A DNA stretch of 64,000 nt from Halorubrum hochsteinianum (GCF_023702125.1 NZ_CP098415.1:186001-250000); one strand, 5' to 3'. Numbered from the stretch's first letter, positions 9,051 through 17,139 are shown. Numbers and translations: made by a program. Notes: generated by a model not told the origin, from the sequence alone.

Positions 9051-10184
9051 TCAGGGGTCGTCGGCGTCGGACCCGTCTCCGCCCGCTCCCGCGTTCGGCT
9101 TCACGGTCGCGGTCTCGCCGCTCGGTGCGTCGGCCGTCGCGTCCTCGTCGGCGTCGTCGCCCGGCTCCTCGTCCTCGTCGGCGTCGTCGCCCGGCTCCTC
9201 GTCCCCGTCGGCGTCGTCGGATTCAGTGTCCTCGGCCTCGTCTCGCCCGTCCTCGTCCGCGCCGCCCGCCTTTTGAGCCTCGTCTTCGTCGTCGTCGCTC
9301 TCGTCACCGTCGCTCTCGTCGTCGACGTTCCCGTCGTCGGTCTCGCCGGTCTCTTGGACCAGCCGCATCTCGCCGCGGGCCCGGAGGGTCCCCTGTATCT
9401 CCGCGCCGTCGTACACCACGAGGTCGCCGGCCGACACGTCGCCGAGGACGCGTGCGCCCGCCTCGACGGTCACCGTCCCGCCGCGGGTCGTCACGTCGCC
9501 GTGGATGACCGTGTCGGAGCCGACGGTGACGTCGTCGCGGGCGCGCAGCGAGCCGAACACCTCGTTGCGCTCGCCGACCCGGATCGACTCGGCCCGGAGG
9601 TTTCCGTGGAGGCGGCAGTCGTCGCCGACCGTCGCGGGCGTCGACACCCGCCACGCGTCGTCGGATATCTCCGCGCTCCGCGGCACGAGGAAGGGGTCGC
9701 GGACGTCGTCGCCGTCGGCGAGCGCCTCGGCCAGTTCGTCGGCCGCGTCGGTCTCGCCGACGCGGAGCAGCTGCGAGAGGACGATGAAGTAGAAGACGAT
9801 GGTCGGCACGGGGTTGCGGATGACGATCCAGCCGTTCGCCTCGAACCCCTCCTCGATCGTCACGTCGTCGCCGATGTCGAGGTCGCCGGAGACCATCAGC
9901 CGGCCCGTGACGGTGACCCGCTCGCCGAGGTACGCGTCCTCGCCGACCAGCACGTTCCCGTCGACGGAACACCAGGTGTCGAGCCGGCAGTCCCCCTCGG
10001 CCTCGATGTCGTCGCCGACGCTCACGCGTTCGCCGATCGCGACGTTTCGGCCGCGAACGCCGAGCTCGACCGTCGACTGCCCGCCCACGAGCACGTCGCC
10101 GTCGACGACGACGTCGTGCTCCTCGACGGTCGTCCCCGAGGGGACAGCGAGCTCCTCGACCGGACCGTCTCCTCGCAGCGGCAC
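9051..10184 (-). CDS. polymer-forming (bactofilin-like) protein with acidic tail
   Basis: 377 residues. Two beta-solenoid regions with repeated V.G-D-type turns (VVVDGDVLVGG, VSVGDDIEAEGDCRLD, and later VGDDCRLHGNLRAESIRVGE) resemble polymer-forming cytoskeletal proteins. They are split by one hydrophobic stretch (TIVFYFIVLSQLL), so the protein may be membrane-attached. The last 100 residues are almost wholly Asp/Glu/Ala/Gly and include a tandem decapeptide. The GTG at 10184 is chosen because TTTATATCC (minus strand, about 10207-10215) is 27 bp upstream; the longer frame would cross that promoter and the neighbouring gene. A role in cell shape or envelope scaffolding is inferred. Confidence 0.75.
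   Translation of the reverse strand: MPLRGDGPVEELAVPSGTTVEEHDVVVDGDVLVGGQSTVELGVRGRNVAIGERVSVGDDIEAEGDCRLDTWCSVDGNVLVGEDAYLGERVTVTGRLMVSGDLDIGDDVTIEEGFEANGWIVIRNPVPTIVFYFIVLSQLLRVGETDAADELAEALADGDDVRDPFLVPRSAEISDDAWRVSTPATVGDDCRLHGNLRAESIRVGERNEVFGSLRARDDVTVGSDTVIHGDVTTRGGTVTVEAGARVLGDVSAGDLVVYDGAEIQGTLRARGEMRLVQETGETDDGNVDDESDGDESDDDEDEAQKAGGADEDGRDEAEDTESDDADGDEEPGDDADEDEEPGDDADEDATADAPSGETATVKPNAGAGGDGSDADDP
9141..9219. repeat. 30-bp in-frame minisatellite in the bactofilin-like gene
   Basis: Two identical 30-bp copies (9141-9170 and 9171-9200) and a partial third (9201-9219) encode repeats of the decapeptide DEEPGDDADE in the acidic tail. Copy number could change without a frameshift. 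Confidence 0.9.
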
Positions 10185-10310
10185 ACCGGGAGCAGTCGTC
10201 CCGCGGATATAAACGGTGCGGGGCGTCCGACGGGCGTCGGACGCGTGCGATTGCCTCCCGAACGCTCCGGATGCCGCCGTGCTTTTCAGTGCGCCGGCGG
10301 AAGCGGGTCC

Positions 10311-10490
10311 ATGGGATTCGGATCGTACGACGAGAGCGAACAGAAGGATCAGGACGTCGACACCGACGAGGACGAGGCCGTGAACGTCCACGAGAACGAC
10401 CACGACGGCGACGTCTCGATCGAGGGGGACGCCGACACGGACGACCTCGTCGGCCGCCTCTCGGAGATGCGCGACGACGACGACGAGTAA
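10311..10490 (+). CDS. DUF5786 family small acidic protein
   Basis: 59 residues, starting MGFGSYDESEQKDQ and ending in a run of Asp with the conserved-looking LVGRLSEMRDDD helix. I recognise the N-terminus as the haloarchaeal DUF5786 family; function unknown. Strongly acidic and free of cysteines, so probably a soluble cytoplasmic protein. A box A-like GCTTTTCAGT at 10281-10290 is 25 bp before the ATG. It is divergent from the bactofilin-like gene, with both promoters inside the 126-bp gap. Confidence 0.88.
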   Translation: MGFGSYDESEQKDQDVDTDEDEAVNVHENDHDGDVSIEGDADTDDLVGRLSEMRDDDDE

Positions 10491-10600
10491 CCGAGACGGA
10501 CGGTAGCCGACGGGCAGCAGGCGACAGACAGCACTCGACGGATAGCTCCTGACCGGCCCGTGTCGCGCTCTTTTTACAGACTCGCCGACTACCCCGACGC

Positions 10601-10798
10601 ATGAGTACGGACCTGACGTTCACCGACCGCGGCGTCGACGTCGTCTACGAGGGGACGGAGTTCGAACTGGAGAAGACGCTGATCGAGGAGGCGACCGGGA
10701 AGTCTTACCGCGACGTCACCGACCACGAGGTCCTGGCCATCGTCGCCGAGGACCCGGAACTGGACGGCGAGCCGGTCCGGATCGGCGACGTGCTGTGA
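10601..10798 (+). CDS. DUF5800 family protein
   Basis: 65 residues. The sequence (FTDRGVDVVYEGTEFELEK ... YRDVTDHEVLAIVAEDP ... GEPVRIGDVL) fits the haloarchaeal DUF5800 family, of unknown function. A CTTTTTACAG box near 10570 lies about 27 bp before the ATG. The gene stands alone and runs convergently toward the PQQ-propeller lipoprotein, with only 19 bp between the two stops. Confidence 0.88.
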   Translation: MSTDLTFTDRGVDVVYEGTEFELEKTLIEEATGKSYRDVTDHEVLAIVAEDPELDGEPVRIGDVL

Positions 10799-10817
10799 CA
10801 GCCGGCAGCGATCTCTT

Positions 10818-12107
10818 CTACTCCGCCGCGACGAGCTTGTAGCCGCCGCCGTCGGTCTCGCCGTCGTCCGGATCCGGGGCGCGCTCGGCGTAGTAGATGT
10901 CGCCATCGACGACGCGAGGCGTGCTCGTTATCCACCCCTCGTGTTCGACGCGCCACACCTCGTCGCCCGAGTCGGCGTCAAGCGCGTAGAGGGTCCCGTC
11001 CTTCGACCCCGTGAGTACGCGGTCGCCGGCGACGGTCGCACAGCCGGTCAGCGGCCGGCCGGTCCGGAAGCGCCACTCGGCGTCGCCGGTCGACGCGTCG
11101 AGGGCGTGCAGGTGGTCGTCGTGGCTCCCCATGTACACCACGTCGCGCTCGGGGTCGATTGCGGGCCCCGTCATCGACAGGTCGCCGGTCTCGAAGCGCC
11201 AGTCCGCCTCCCCGGTGGCCAGGTCGACTCGATAGACGGAGGAGTCCCACGACCCGAAGAACGCGGCCCCGTCGTACGTCGCGATCGGCCCCTTGATCTC
11301 GCCGTCGTTCGTGTCGGGCGGGTCCGTCCCGAACCGCCACCGGAACTCCAGATCCGGAAAGCTCCAGCAGTAGAGGTACCCGTCGTTCGACCCGCACACC
11401 ATCCGCCCGGCGTCGAGCGACACGGCGGGCGAGGAGTGCGGGTGATCGGTGGGGCGGTGGTCCGGCTCCGCCCAGGTCACGTCGCCCGTCTCCGCGTCGA
11501 CCGCGAACATCCGGCCCTCGGGCGTCGGGAACTCGACCGAGACGTACAGCTCGCCGTCGTAGTACAGCGGGCTGGACCCGATGGAGCCGCCGAGCTTCGT
11601 CGACCACTCGAGGTCCCCGGAATCGAGCGCGAACGCGTAGAGGACGCCGTCGTACGCGCCGACGTACGCGCGCCCGTCCGCGACCGCGGGCGTACCGTGG
11701 ATTCCCCTGCCCGTCATGTCGGTCTCGCCGCGCCAGCGCACGTCGCCGTCGGCCGTGATCGCGAGGAGTTCGCCGGTGTCGCCCGGGAGGACGACGCCGC
11801 CGTCGGGCAGCGGGACCGCGCTGGCCTTCGCCGCGCTGTGTTCGCCGGTGTTGACCTCGGGGATCCGCCAGGCGGTCTCGACCGCGTCGGGGACCGTCTC
11901 GTCCGGGTAGTACCCCCACCGCTCCAGCGACCCGCGGAACTGCGCGACGCCCGCGGGGATCGTCTGCTCCGTGGCTCCGCCGAGGTCGGGGTTCCCGTCG
12001 GTGTCGTCGTCGGTCGGCGCGTCAAGCGAGGAACACCCGGCCGCGGTGGCCGTCGCGGCCGCACCGACCGCGGCGAGCCACTCGCGTCGGGAGGGGGCGT
12101 CGGTCAT
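10818..12107 (-). CDS. PQQ-like beta-propeller lipoprotein (Tat)
   Basis: 429 residues. The N-terminus SRREWLAAVGAAATATAAGC has a twin-arginine motif and a lipobox Cys at residue 25, so the mature protein should be lipid-anchored outside the membrane. The body consists of repeated PQQ-like blades with A-x-D-x-x-x-G-D-x-x-W motifs (ALDSGDLEWSTKLGG, AVDAETGDVTWAEPD, ALDASTGDAEWRFRTG, ALDADSGDEVWRVEHEG). Haloarchaea have many such proteins; without catalytic dehydrogenase residues a binding or scaffold role is likelier than a quinoprotein enzyme. It is divergent from the small membrane protein at 12211. Confidence 0.85.
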   Translation of the reverse strand: MTDAPSRREWLAAVGAAATATAAGCSSLDAPTDDDTDGNPDLGGATEQTIPAGVAQFRGSLERWGYYPDETVPDAVETAWRIPEVNTGEHSAAKASAVPLPDGGVVLPGDTGELLAITADGDVRWRGETDMTGRGIHGTPAVADGRAYVGAYDGVLYAFALDSGDLEWSTKLGGSIGSSPLYYDGELYVSVEFPTPEGRMFAVDAETGDVTWAEPDHRPTDHPHSSPAVSLDAGRMVCGSNDGYLYCWSFPDLEFRWRFGTDPPDTNDGEIKGPIATYDGAAFFGSWDSSVYRVDLATGEADWRFETGDLSMTGPAIDPERDVVYMGSHDDHLHALDASTGDAEWRFRTGRPLTGCATVAGDRVLTGSKDGTLYALDADSGDEVWRVEHEGWITSTPRVVDGDIYYAERAPDPDDGETDGGGYKLVAAE

Positions 12108-12210
12108 CGCGATATCGGTCGCGTCGGGTCCGCTTTAGTGTGGCGACCGTACCTCCGGACCCCCGGCACCCGACCGGATGACTTTTTCCGTCGGTGGCCG
12201 AATCGGAGGT

Positions 12211-12411
12211 ATGGAGATCGGATTCGACCTCGGAGCGAACGTCCCGTCCGGCGTGTTCGCGCTCCACGCCGCCGTCGCCGTCGTGTTCCTGTACTTCGCG
12301 GCCGTGAACGGCTCGAACGGCGAGACGGTGGGGCTGGCGCTGTACCTCGCGATCGCCGGGATGGTCGCGCTCGTCGGCCTCCTCGCCGGTCGGATCGTGT
12401 CGCGCCGCTGA
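12211..12411 (+). CDS. small two-helix membrane protein
   Basis: 66 residues with two hydrophobic segments (about 17-33 and 43-60) joined by a polar NGSNGETVG loop, ending in basic RRR, so both termini are probably cytoplasmic. No family recognised. The ATG at 12211 is preferred over 12178 because ACTTTTTCC at 12181-12189 sits about 27 bp upstream as a promoter. Confidence 0.7.
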   Translation: MEIGFDLGANVPSGVFALHAAVAVVFLYFAAVNGSNGETVGLALYLAIAGMVALVGLLAGRIVSRR

Positions 12412-12479
12412 TTCCGGGCCGCGTCTATCCTCTCACACGAAGGGCATTACCCGTCCTCCCGCAGCACTACAGACGGCTC

Positions 12480-12638
12480 ATGGTCGAGTACACGGACGCC
12501 GCCGTGACTCCTAGGAACGGTGGCACATACAGGGCAGAACGCGTGGCGATACTGGATTCGGGATGGGTCGAGATAACCAGACACGGCAGTACGGAGGTGT
12601 ATCCGCCGCACGAGATATCGGTGATCGACCCGGAATAA
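12480..12638 (+). CDS. hypothetical 52-residue protein
   Basis: A short reading frame MVEYTDAAVTPRNGGTYRAE ... STEVYPPHEISVIDPE. Its alternating hydrophobic pattern and mixed charge look like a small beta-barrel domain rather than random translation. It lies 68 bp after the small membrane protein on the same strand. GCATTACCC about 30 bp upstream could be a weak box A. No family recognised. Codon third positions are less G/C-rich than in the neighbours, so the call is moderate. Confidence 0.5.
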   Translation: MVEYTDAAVTPRNGGTYRAERVAILDSGWVEITRHGSTEVYPPHEISVIDPE

Positions 12639-13172
12639 CCCGCGCTGTCCCCGTCGGACCCCCACGGCATCTGACTCGAATGCGAACCGAGCGCCGAGAG
12701 ACGCTTCGAGCCGCGGTCCCGCCGGGTTAACTTACAGTTCGGTCGACGCCGCCGGTCCCGAGCCAACCGGAAGCGGTACGCGTTCCGGAGTTCCGCGGCG
12801 TCGGTGACGGGGGCGAGAGCGCCGTCAGCGCCGCGACGGTTACAGCCGAGGTCACAGCCGATCTCCCGGAATATTTTTCCGGATCTGTCCCCTGATCCGA
12901 TACGGTGTACACAGTACACCGTGTCAGAGGCGACTCCATGCCCTCCACCCCCTCATCGGCGTGACGAGCCCCCCGTTCTCACCTTCACCGGCACCGTCTC
13001 GATCAGCCCCGCCGTCGGTGACGAGTCCACGTTCGCCGACAGTCCGCGCGACCCTTCTCGACGGTGGGAGAGCCGGAGTAACCGAGGCTCACGCGCCGAC
13101 ACCTCCGGTTGCGGACCTGTTTCTCCTCGAATAGCTATTACTAAAAATTGATACGTTAGAGTGAAGACCGCT
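12639..13172. other. 534-bp gene-free region
   Basis: No frame here has haloarchaeal amino-acid composition; open frames are Arg/Ser-rich. It contains the palindromic promoter-like cluster at 12866-12922 and an AT-rich ACTAAAAATTGATA block at 13139-13152. The latter could be a plus-strand box A for a start near 13172 or, on the minus strand, the T-rich terminator of the tRNA-Trp transcript. Confidence 0.6.
12866..12922. promoter_or_regulatory. orphan promoter with two palindromes
   Basis: CCGGAA-TATTT-TTCCGG (12866-12882) embeds a TATA-like ATATTTTT, and 20 bp further on ACGGTGTAC-ACA-GTACACCGT (12902-12922) is a perfect 9-bp inverted repeat with a 3-bp spacer. The spacing from box A puts the second palindrome over the expected transcription start, like a repressor operator. 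No plus-strand gene follows (only an 8-codon frame from 12940) and no convincing minus-strand gene, so the target is unknown. Confidence 0.5.
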
Positions 13173-13378
13173 ATGGGGCCGGAGGGATTATGAACCTCGG
13201 TCGCTGTCGCTCCCTGATTCAAATCCCTCCTCGGCACCTCACCGGCGCTCGCGAGTTGCTCGCGACGGTGGAAAATGGGGCCGGAGGGATTATGAACCTC
13301 GGTCGCTGTCGCTCCCTGATTCAAATCCTTCCTCGGCACCTCACCGTCGCTCGCGACGTTGCTCGCGACGGTGAAAAA
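13173..13378 (-). repeat. two tandem tRNA-Trp tail units
   Basis: Two imperfect direct repeats, 13173-13274 (102 bp) and 13275-13377 (103 bp), abut the tRNA-Trp gene on its 3' side. In the tRNA direction each unit has a hairpin (CACCG/CGGTG arms), an inverted T-arm (GGAGGGATTTGAA), a purine-rich spacer with AGCGA repeats, then GGTTCATAATCCCTCCGGCCCCA, the tRNA-Trp T-arm plus acceptor 3' strand with one inserted base. They lack the 5' half of a tRNA. Confidence 0.85.
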
Positions 13379-13553
13379 TGGGGCCGGAGGGATTTGAACC
13401 CCCGATCGACTGATATCTCCGGTGCGCCTCGGAACTCCAGAGGGTCGTCAACACGACCGATGATCAGTCGGCCGCTCGGTATATCAGTCTGGAGTGTCGT
13501 CCCGGGCGCGAGCCTCTGGAGTCAGTCGCCATGCCTGGCTTGGCCACAGCCCC
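13379..13553 (-). tRNA. tRNA-Trp (CCA) with 101-nt intron
   Basis: Exon 1 is 13516-13553 (38 nt), the intron 13415-13515, exon 2 13379-13414 (36 nt); the spliced tRNA is 74 nt without CCA. The acceptor GGGGCTG pairs with CGGCCCC (one G-U), the anticodon loop is CTCCAGA (anticodon CCA), and the T-arm is GGGGG/CCCTC. The splice sites form a bulge-helix-bulge: CTCC/GGAG as the central helix, bulges AGA and ATA, cleavage between positions 37 and 38. The intron holds two guide segments upstream of CCGA box D-like motifs, as known for haloarchaeal tRNA-Trp introns acting as box C/D methylation guides for C34 and U39. Confidence 0.95.
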
Positions 13554-13665
13554 GCGTGATCTCACATCGAATCGTTGCCGAAACACGGATAAAGGGGTTT
13601 CGATCGCGCTCGATCGGGAGACGGGACGGCGGAACGAGGCGGCGCGGAGGGAGACGCTACGCGGG

Positions 13666-13893
13666 TCAGTCCTCCCGATCGTCGTCGCTCCAGTCACAGT
13701 CCTGGCACTTGTAGCCGGTAACGAACTCGGTCACGCTCGGCATGTAGCCGACGGAGATGACGTCCCCGCCGCAGTCCGGGCAGTCGCGGTCGGCGTCGGC
13801 GATCGACTCCGCCTCCAGCACCGACTCGCCCTCGACTAACTCCGCGAGCTTTTCTGGCGTCACCATCCGCCCCTGAACGACGCGGTTCGACAT
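13666..13893 (-). CDS. DUF5795 family zinc-ribbon protein
   Basis: 75 residues, MSNRVVQGRMVTPEKLAELVEG followed by CPDCGGDV and CQDCDW. The two CxxC knuckles should bind one zinc. I recognise the haloarchaeal DUF5795 family, of unknown function. A GTTTAGGTA box (minus strand, about 13914-13922) lies 27 bp before the ATG. It is the first gene after the tRNA-Trp locus and stands alone. Confidence 0.9.
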   Translation of the reverse strand: MSNRVVQGRMVTPEKLAELVEGESVLEAESIADADRDCPDCGGDVISVGYMPSVTEFVTGYKCQDCDWSDDDRED

Positions 13894-14008
13894 ACCCGTC
13901 GTTCGGCGTCGAGTACCTAAACCCCGGCGACACGCACGGCGCGCGGACGAGGGCGACGAGGCGGCCCGGCCGCGTGACGCGGCGACCTCGCGAGCGCCGA
14001 CCTTCAGC

Positions 14009-15034
14009 TCACAGCCACGGGGCCCGAGAGTCGTCGTCGGTGAACGGGTCCGTCCCGTCGTCGTCGCTCTTGGGGTCCTCCCCGCCGTTCGCGAGGACGG
14101 CGACGTCGTCGTCGACGATCGGTGACGGCCCCTCCGGCGGGGCGTCGAGCGGGGGATCGGTCGGGATGTCCTCCGCGGGGTCGTCGGCCGCGTCCGTCGG
14201 CTCGCCGCCGTCGTCCGCGCCGTCGGCGTCGGGGCTATCGGCGTCGGAGGTGCCGTCGTCGTCCGGCGCGCCGTCGTCGCCGGCGTCTCCCAGTCCGTCC
14301 GCGTTCGGGTCGTACGCGAACAGCGTCGTCACGGCGAGGACGGCGAGCGCGATCGGGACCTCCGTCTGCATGAGGTCGAAGGGTTCGAGCAGGATCGGCA
14401 GCGCGAGCACGCCCAGCGCGACCGCCGACCCGAACCGGAACCGGTCGATGTCGACGCGGCCGCGGAGGTGCGGCGACAGCAGCGCGATCGCCAGGGCGAA
14501 CGAAACGCCGACGGCGGCGGCCGCGGTCCCGTTGACCACGTACTCGGTCGAGGTCTCCAGCGCGAAGCCGGACGGGTCGAAGCTCCCGGCGAGCCCGAGC
14601 CCGATGATCACGCCGGGGCTCGGCAGGAACTCGCCGATCTCGGAGCTGGCGGTCTTGGCGGCGATGGTCAGGATGACGAGCCCGGCGAAGCGGCCGAACA
14701 CGTCGAGGTCCAAGAGCCCGGCCAGCGCCGGCGCGAGGGCGGCCTCGACCGCGGCGAGCGGGATGATGACCGCCCCGATCAGCAGCACGGACCCGACCAT
14801 CTCGCGCCGGGTGCCGTCCATCTCCGCGAGGATCACCGCGGCAGTCGCGGAGCCGCCGAAGATCAGGATGCCGGTCTCGACGACGCCCGCGGCCGACCCG
14901 AGGACCCCGGCGACGACGAGCGCGGGGAAGATGCCGTCGACGAGCGGCAGAACCATCACGGTCGCGAGCAGCTTCGTCGCGCTCCCGACCTGCTGTTCTA
15001 GTCGCAGGGCGACGGGGTGGCGTGAAGTGCTCAT
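14009..15034 (-). CDS. DUF5794 family membrane protein
   Basis: 341 residues. The first 250 contain six to eight hydrophobic segments (LLATVMVLPLVDGIFPALVVAG, VETGILIFGGSATAAVILAE, MVGSVLLIGAVIIPLAAVEAAL and others); the last 90 are a disordered Asp-rich cytoplasmic tail. The family is haloarchaeal DUF5794 and its function is unknown. It has no promoter of its own: the stop codon of a 68-codon frame directly abuts this ATG (TGAATG), so translation is probably coupled. Confidence 0.85.
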   Translation of the reverse strand: MSTSRHPVALRLEQQVGSATKLLATVMVLPLVDGIFPALVVAGVLGSAAGVVETGILIFGGSATAAVILAEMDGTRREMVGSVLLIGAVIIPLAAVEAALAPALAGLLDLDVFGRFAGLVILTIAAKTASSEIGEFLPSPGVIIGLGLAGSFDPSGFALETSTEYVVNGTAAAAVGVSFALAIALLSPHLRGRVDIDRFRFGSAVALGVLALPILLEPFDLMQTEVPIALAVLAVTTLFAYDPNADGLGDAGDDGAPDDDGTSDADSPDADGADDGGEPTDAADDPAEDIPTDPPLDAPPEGPSPIVDDDVAVLANGGEDPKSDDDGTDPFTDDDSRAPWL

Positions 15035-15241
15035 TCAGGGACGATAGCCCTGACCGACGGGGTGGCGGTGGGACGCGTGCGACTCGCGATGGTGTGGGGA
15101 CCACCACGCGGAGTCCGCACCGCGAAGGGTCCGACGAGCCCATGTAAAGAGTTTGCGCGGATTGCCGGCTGTGAAGCGGACGCCGAGGTCGACGTTCGGC
15201 TTGCCGGCGATGCGCGCGTTCACGGGACTGTCGGAGTCCAT
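15035..15241 (-). CDS. hypothetical 68-residue protein directly upstream of DUF5794 gene
   Basis: The frame MDSDSPVNARIAGKPNVDLG... starts 27 bp after a CCTTTAACG box A (minus strand, about 15264-15272), the normal leaderless spacing. Its TGA touches the next ATG with no gap, implying one transcript and coupled translation. The first half has G/C-rich third positions like a real gene; the second half is His/Ser/Arg-rich and less typical. It may be a real small protein or a longer member of the coupled upstream-ORF class seen elsewhere in the window. No family recognised. Confidence 0.45.
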   Translation of the reverse strand: MDSDSPVNARIAGKPNVDLGVRFTAGNPRKLFTWARRTLRGADSAWWSPHHRESHASHRHPVGQGYRP

Positions 15242-15549
15242 ACCAGATATACGTGTTTCGGTCGCGTTAAAGGTTGTGTGAGACGTGTCCGCACGACACG
15301 AAGGATCCACGGCGAAACCCGTTGGTCGGCGACGATACCTCGATTCGTCTCGGGGTTCCCCGAACATCCCACGCCGCCTCGGGGCCGTCCCGGACGGAAC
15401 CCGACCGCGCCCGGATCCCGACGGTAGGCCGGGAGCGCGTCCGCCCCTCGAAGGGCACAATCGTGTATATCACGGAGATTCGATCGTGATCAAACTCCAC
15501 GTCCGTGCCGTCTCGCAACGTTTTTCATCGGCCGTTCGTGACGGATTAT
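15242..15549. other. 308-bp divergent promoter region
   Basis: Contains a box A for the minus-strand 68-codon frame near 15268 and CGTTTTTCATC near 15519-15528, about 27 bp before guaB. Between them I see no gene or clear repeat; open frames here are Arg/Pro-rich. Confidence 0.6.
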
Positions 15550-17037
15550 ATGGCGACAGATTCTGGCCGATTCTCGGCGAAGTTCGAGGTTCCGGAAGCG
15601 CTGACGTTCGACGACGTGCTCCTCCGTCCCAAGGAGAGCCGCGTCGAGCCCGACGACGCCGACCTGAGCACTCGGGTGTCGAAGAACGTCGAACTGACCG
15701 TCCCGGTGCTGTCGGCTGCGATGGACACCGTCACCGAGAGCGACCTCGCCATCGCGATGGCCCGCGAGGGCGGTCTCGGCGTCCTCCACCGCAACATGAC
15801 CGTCGAGGAGACGGCCGCCGAGGTCGAGCGCGTGAAGCGCGCGCACGAACTCGTCATCCGACGCGAGAACGTCGTCACCGTCTCCCCCGAGGACACCGTC
15901 CGCGAGGCCGACGCGCTGATGGAACAGCAGGGCGTCTCCGGTGCCCCCGTCGTCGACGACGACGACACCGTCCTCGGGATCATCTCCGGGACGGACATCC
16001 GCCCGTACCTGGAGGTTGGCGAGGAGGACGCGGTCCGCGAGGCGATGACCGACGAGGTCATCACCGCGCCCGAGGACGTCGGCGCGCGGGCGGCGCTCGA
16101 ACTGATGTACGACCACAAGATCGAGCGCGTCCCCATCGTCGACGAGGCCGAGCGGCTGGTCGGGCTGGTGACGATGCAGGGCATCCTCCAGCGCCGCGAG
16201 CACGAGGAGGCCGCCCGCGACGAGGACGGTCGCCTGCTGGCCGGCGTCGCCGTCGGCCCCTTCGAGGAGGAGCGCGCCGTGGCGGCCGACGAGGCCGGCG
16301 TCGACGTGATCTTCATCGACTGCGCGCACGCCCACAACCTCAACGTCCTCGACTCCGCGGAGGCGATCAAAGCGACCGTCGACGCGGACGTCGTCGTCGG
16401 CAACATCGGCACGCGGGAGGCGGCCGAGGCCGCCGTCGACTTCGCCGACGGCCTCAAGGTCGGCATCGGGCCGGGGTCGATCTGTACCACCCGCGTCGTC
16501 AGCGGCGCGGGGATGCCCCAGATGACCGCCGTCGCTGAGGTCGCCGACGTCGCCGTCGAGCACCGCGTCCCCGTGATCGCCGACGGCGGCATCCGGTACT
16601 CCGGCGACGCGATCAAGGCGCTCGCCGCGGGCGCGGACGCGGTGATGCTCGGCTCGTACTTCGCCGGCACCGACGAGGCCCCCGGCCGCGTCATCACGAT
16701 GAACGGCAAGAAGTACAAGCAGTACCGCGGCATGGGCTCGGTCGGCGCGATGAAGTCCGGCGGCGGCGACCGCTACCTCAAGGAGGAGGACGAAGACGAG
16801 GAGTTCGTGCCCGAGGGCGTCGAGGCCGCGACCCCCTACAAGGGGAGCCTCGCGTCCGAGCTCCACCAGCTCACGGGCGGGATGCGCTCGGGGATGGGCT
16901 ACGTCGGCGCTGAGACCGTCCCCGACCTCCACGAGCGCGCGGAGTTCGTCCGCGTCTCGTCCGCGGGACAGAGCGAGAGCCACCCGCACGACGTGATGAT
17001 CACGGACGAGGCCCCCAACTACAGCCCGGGCGAATAG
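15550..17037 (+). CDS. guaB: IMP dehydrogenase
   Basis: 495 residues. It oxidises IMP to XMP with NAD+, the committed step of GMP synthesis. The N-terminus EALTFDDVLLRP is family-typical; two CBS domains occupy about residues 95-210; the catalytic loop GIGPGSICTTR carries the active-site Cys near 316; and MGSVGAMK near 395 is the flap region. Length is close to the usual 490-500. The ATG at 15550 is chosen over the upstream open frame because a box A lies 27 bp before it and the family N-terminus fits. Confidence 0.97.
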   Translation: MATDSGRFSAKFEVPEALTFDDVLLRPKESRVEPDDADLSTRVSKNVELTVPVLSAAMDTVTESDLAIAMAREGGLGVLHRNMTVEETAAEVERVKRAHELVIRRENVVTVSPEDTVREADALMEQQGVSGAPVVDDDDTVLGIISGTDIRPYLEVGEEDAVREAMTDEVITAPEDVGARAALELMYDHKIERVPIVDEAERLVGLVTMQGILQRREHEEAARDEDGRLLAGVAVGPFEEERAVAADEAGVDVIFIDCAHAHNLNVLDSAEAIKATVDADVVVGNIGTREAAEAAVDFADGLKVGIGPGSICTTRVVSGAGMPQMTAVAEVADVAVEHRVPVIADGGIRYSGDAIKALAAGADAVMLGSYFAGTDEAPGRVITMNGKKYKQYRGMGSVGAMKSGGGDRYLKEEDEDEEFVPEGVEAATPYKGSLASELHQLTGGMRSGMGYVGAETVPDLHERAEFVRVSSAGQSESHPHDVMITDEAPNYSPGE

Positions 17038-17139
17038 CGCCGGAGCGACCCGAGTCGGCCGGAGCGCCGAAGAGGTATTTTAATATAGCCAGCGGAGAGA
17101 CGAAACGTGTGAGCGAACACCCCCTCGCTCCCGTCACCC

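Noticed and set aside
12467-12919. Minus-strand 150-residue ORF
   Set aside because: Cys/Arg/Ser-rich composition, overlaps a better plus-strand small gene and covers the palindromic promoter.
13173-13378. CRISPR-like array beside tRNA-Trp
   Set aside because: Only two long, nearly whole-unit repeats with no spacer/repeat alternation and no cas genes in the window; each unit is explained by a tRNA tail plus hairpin.
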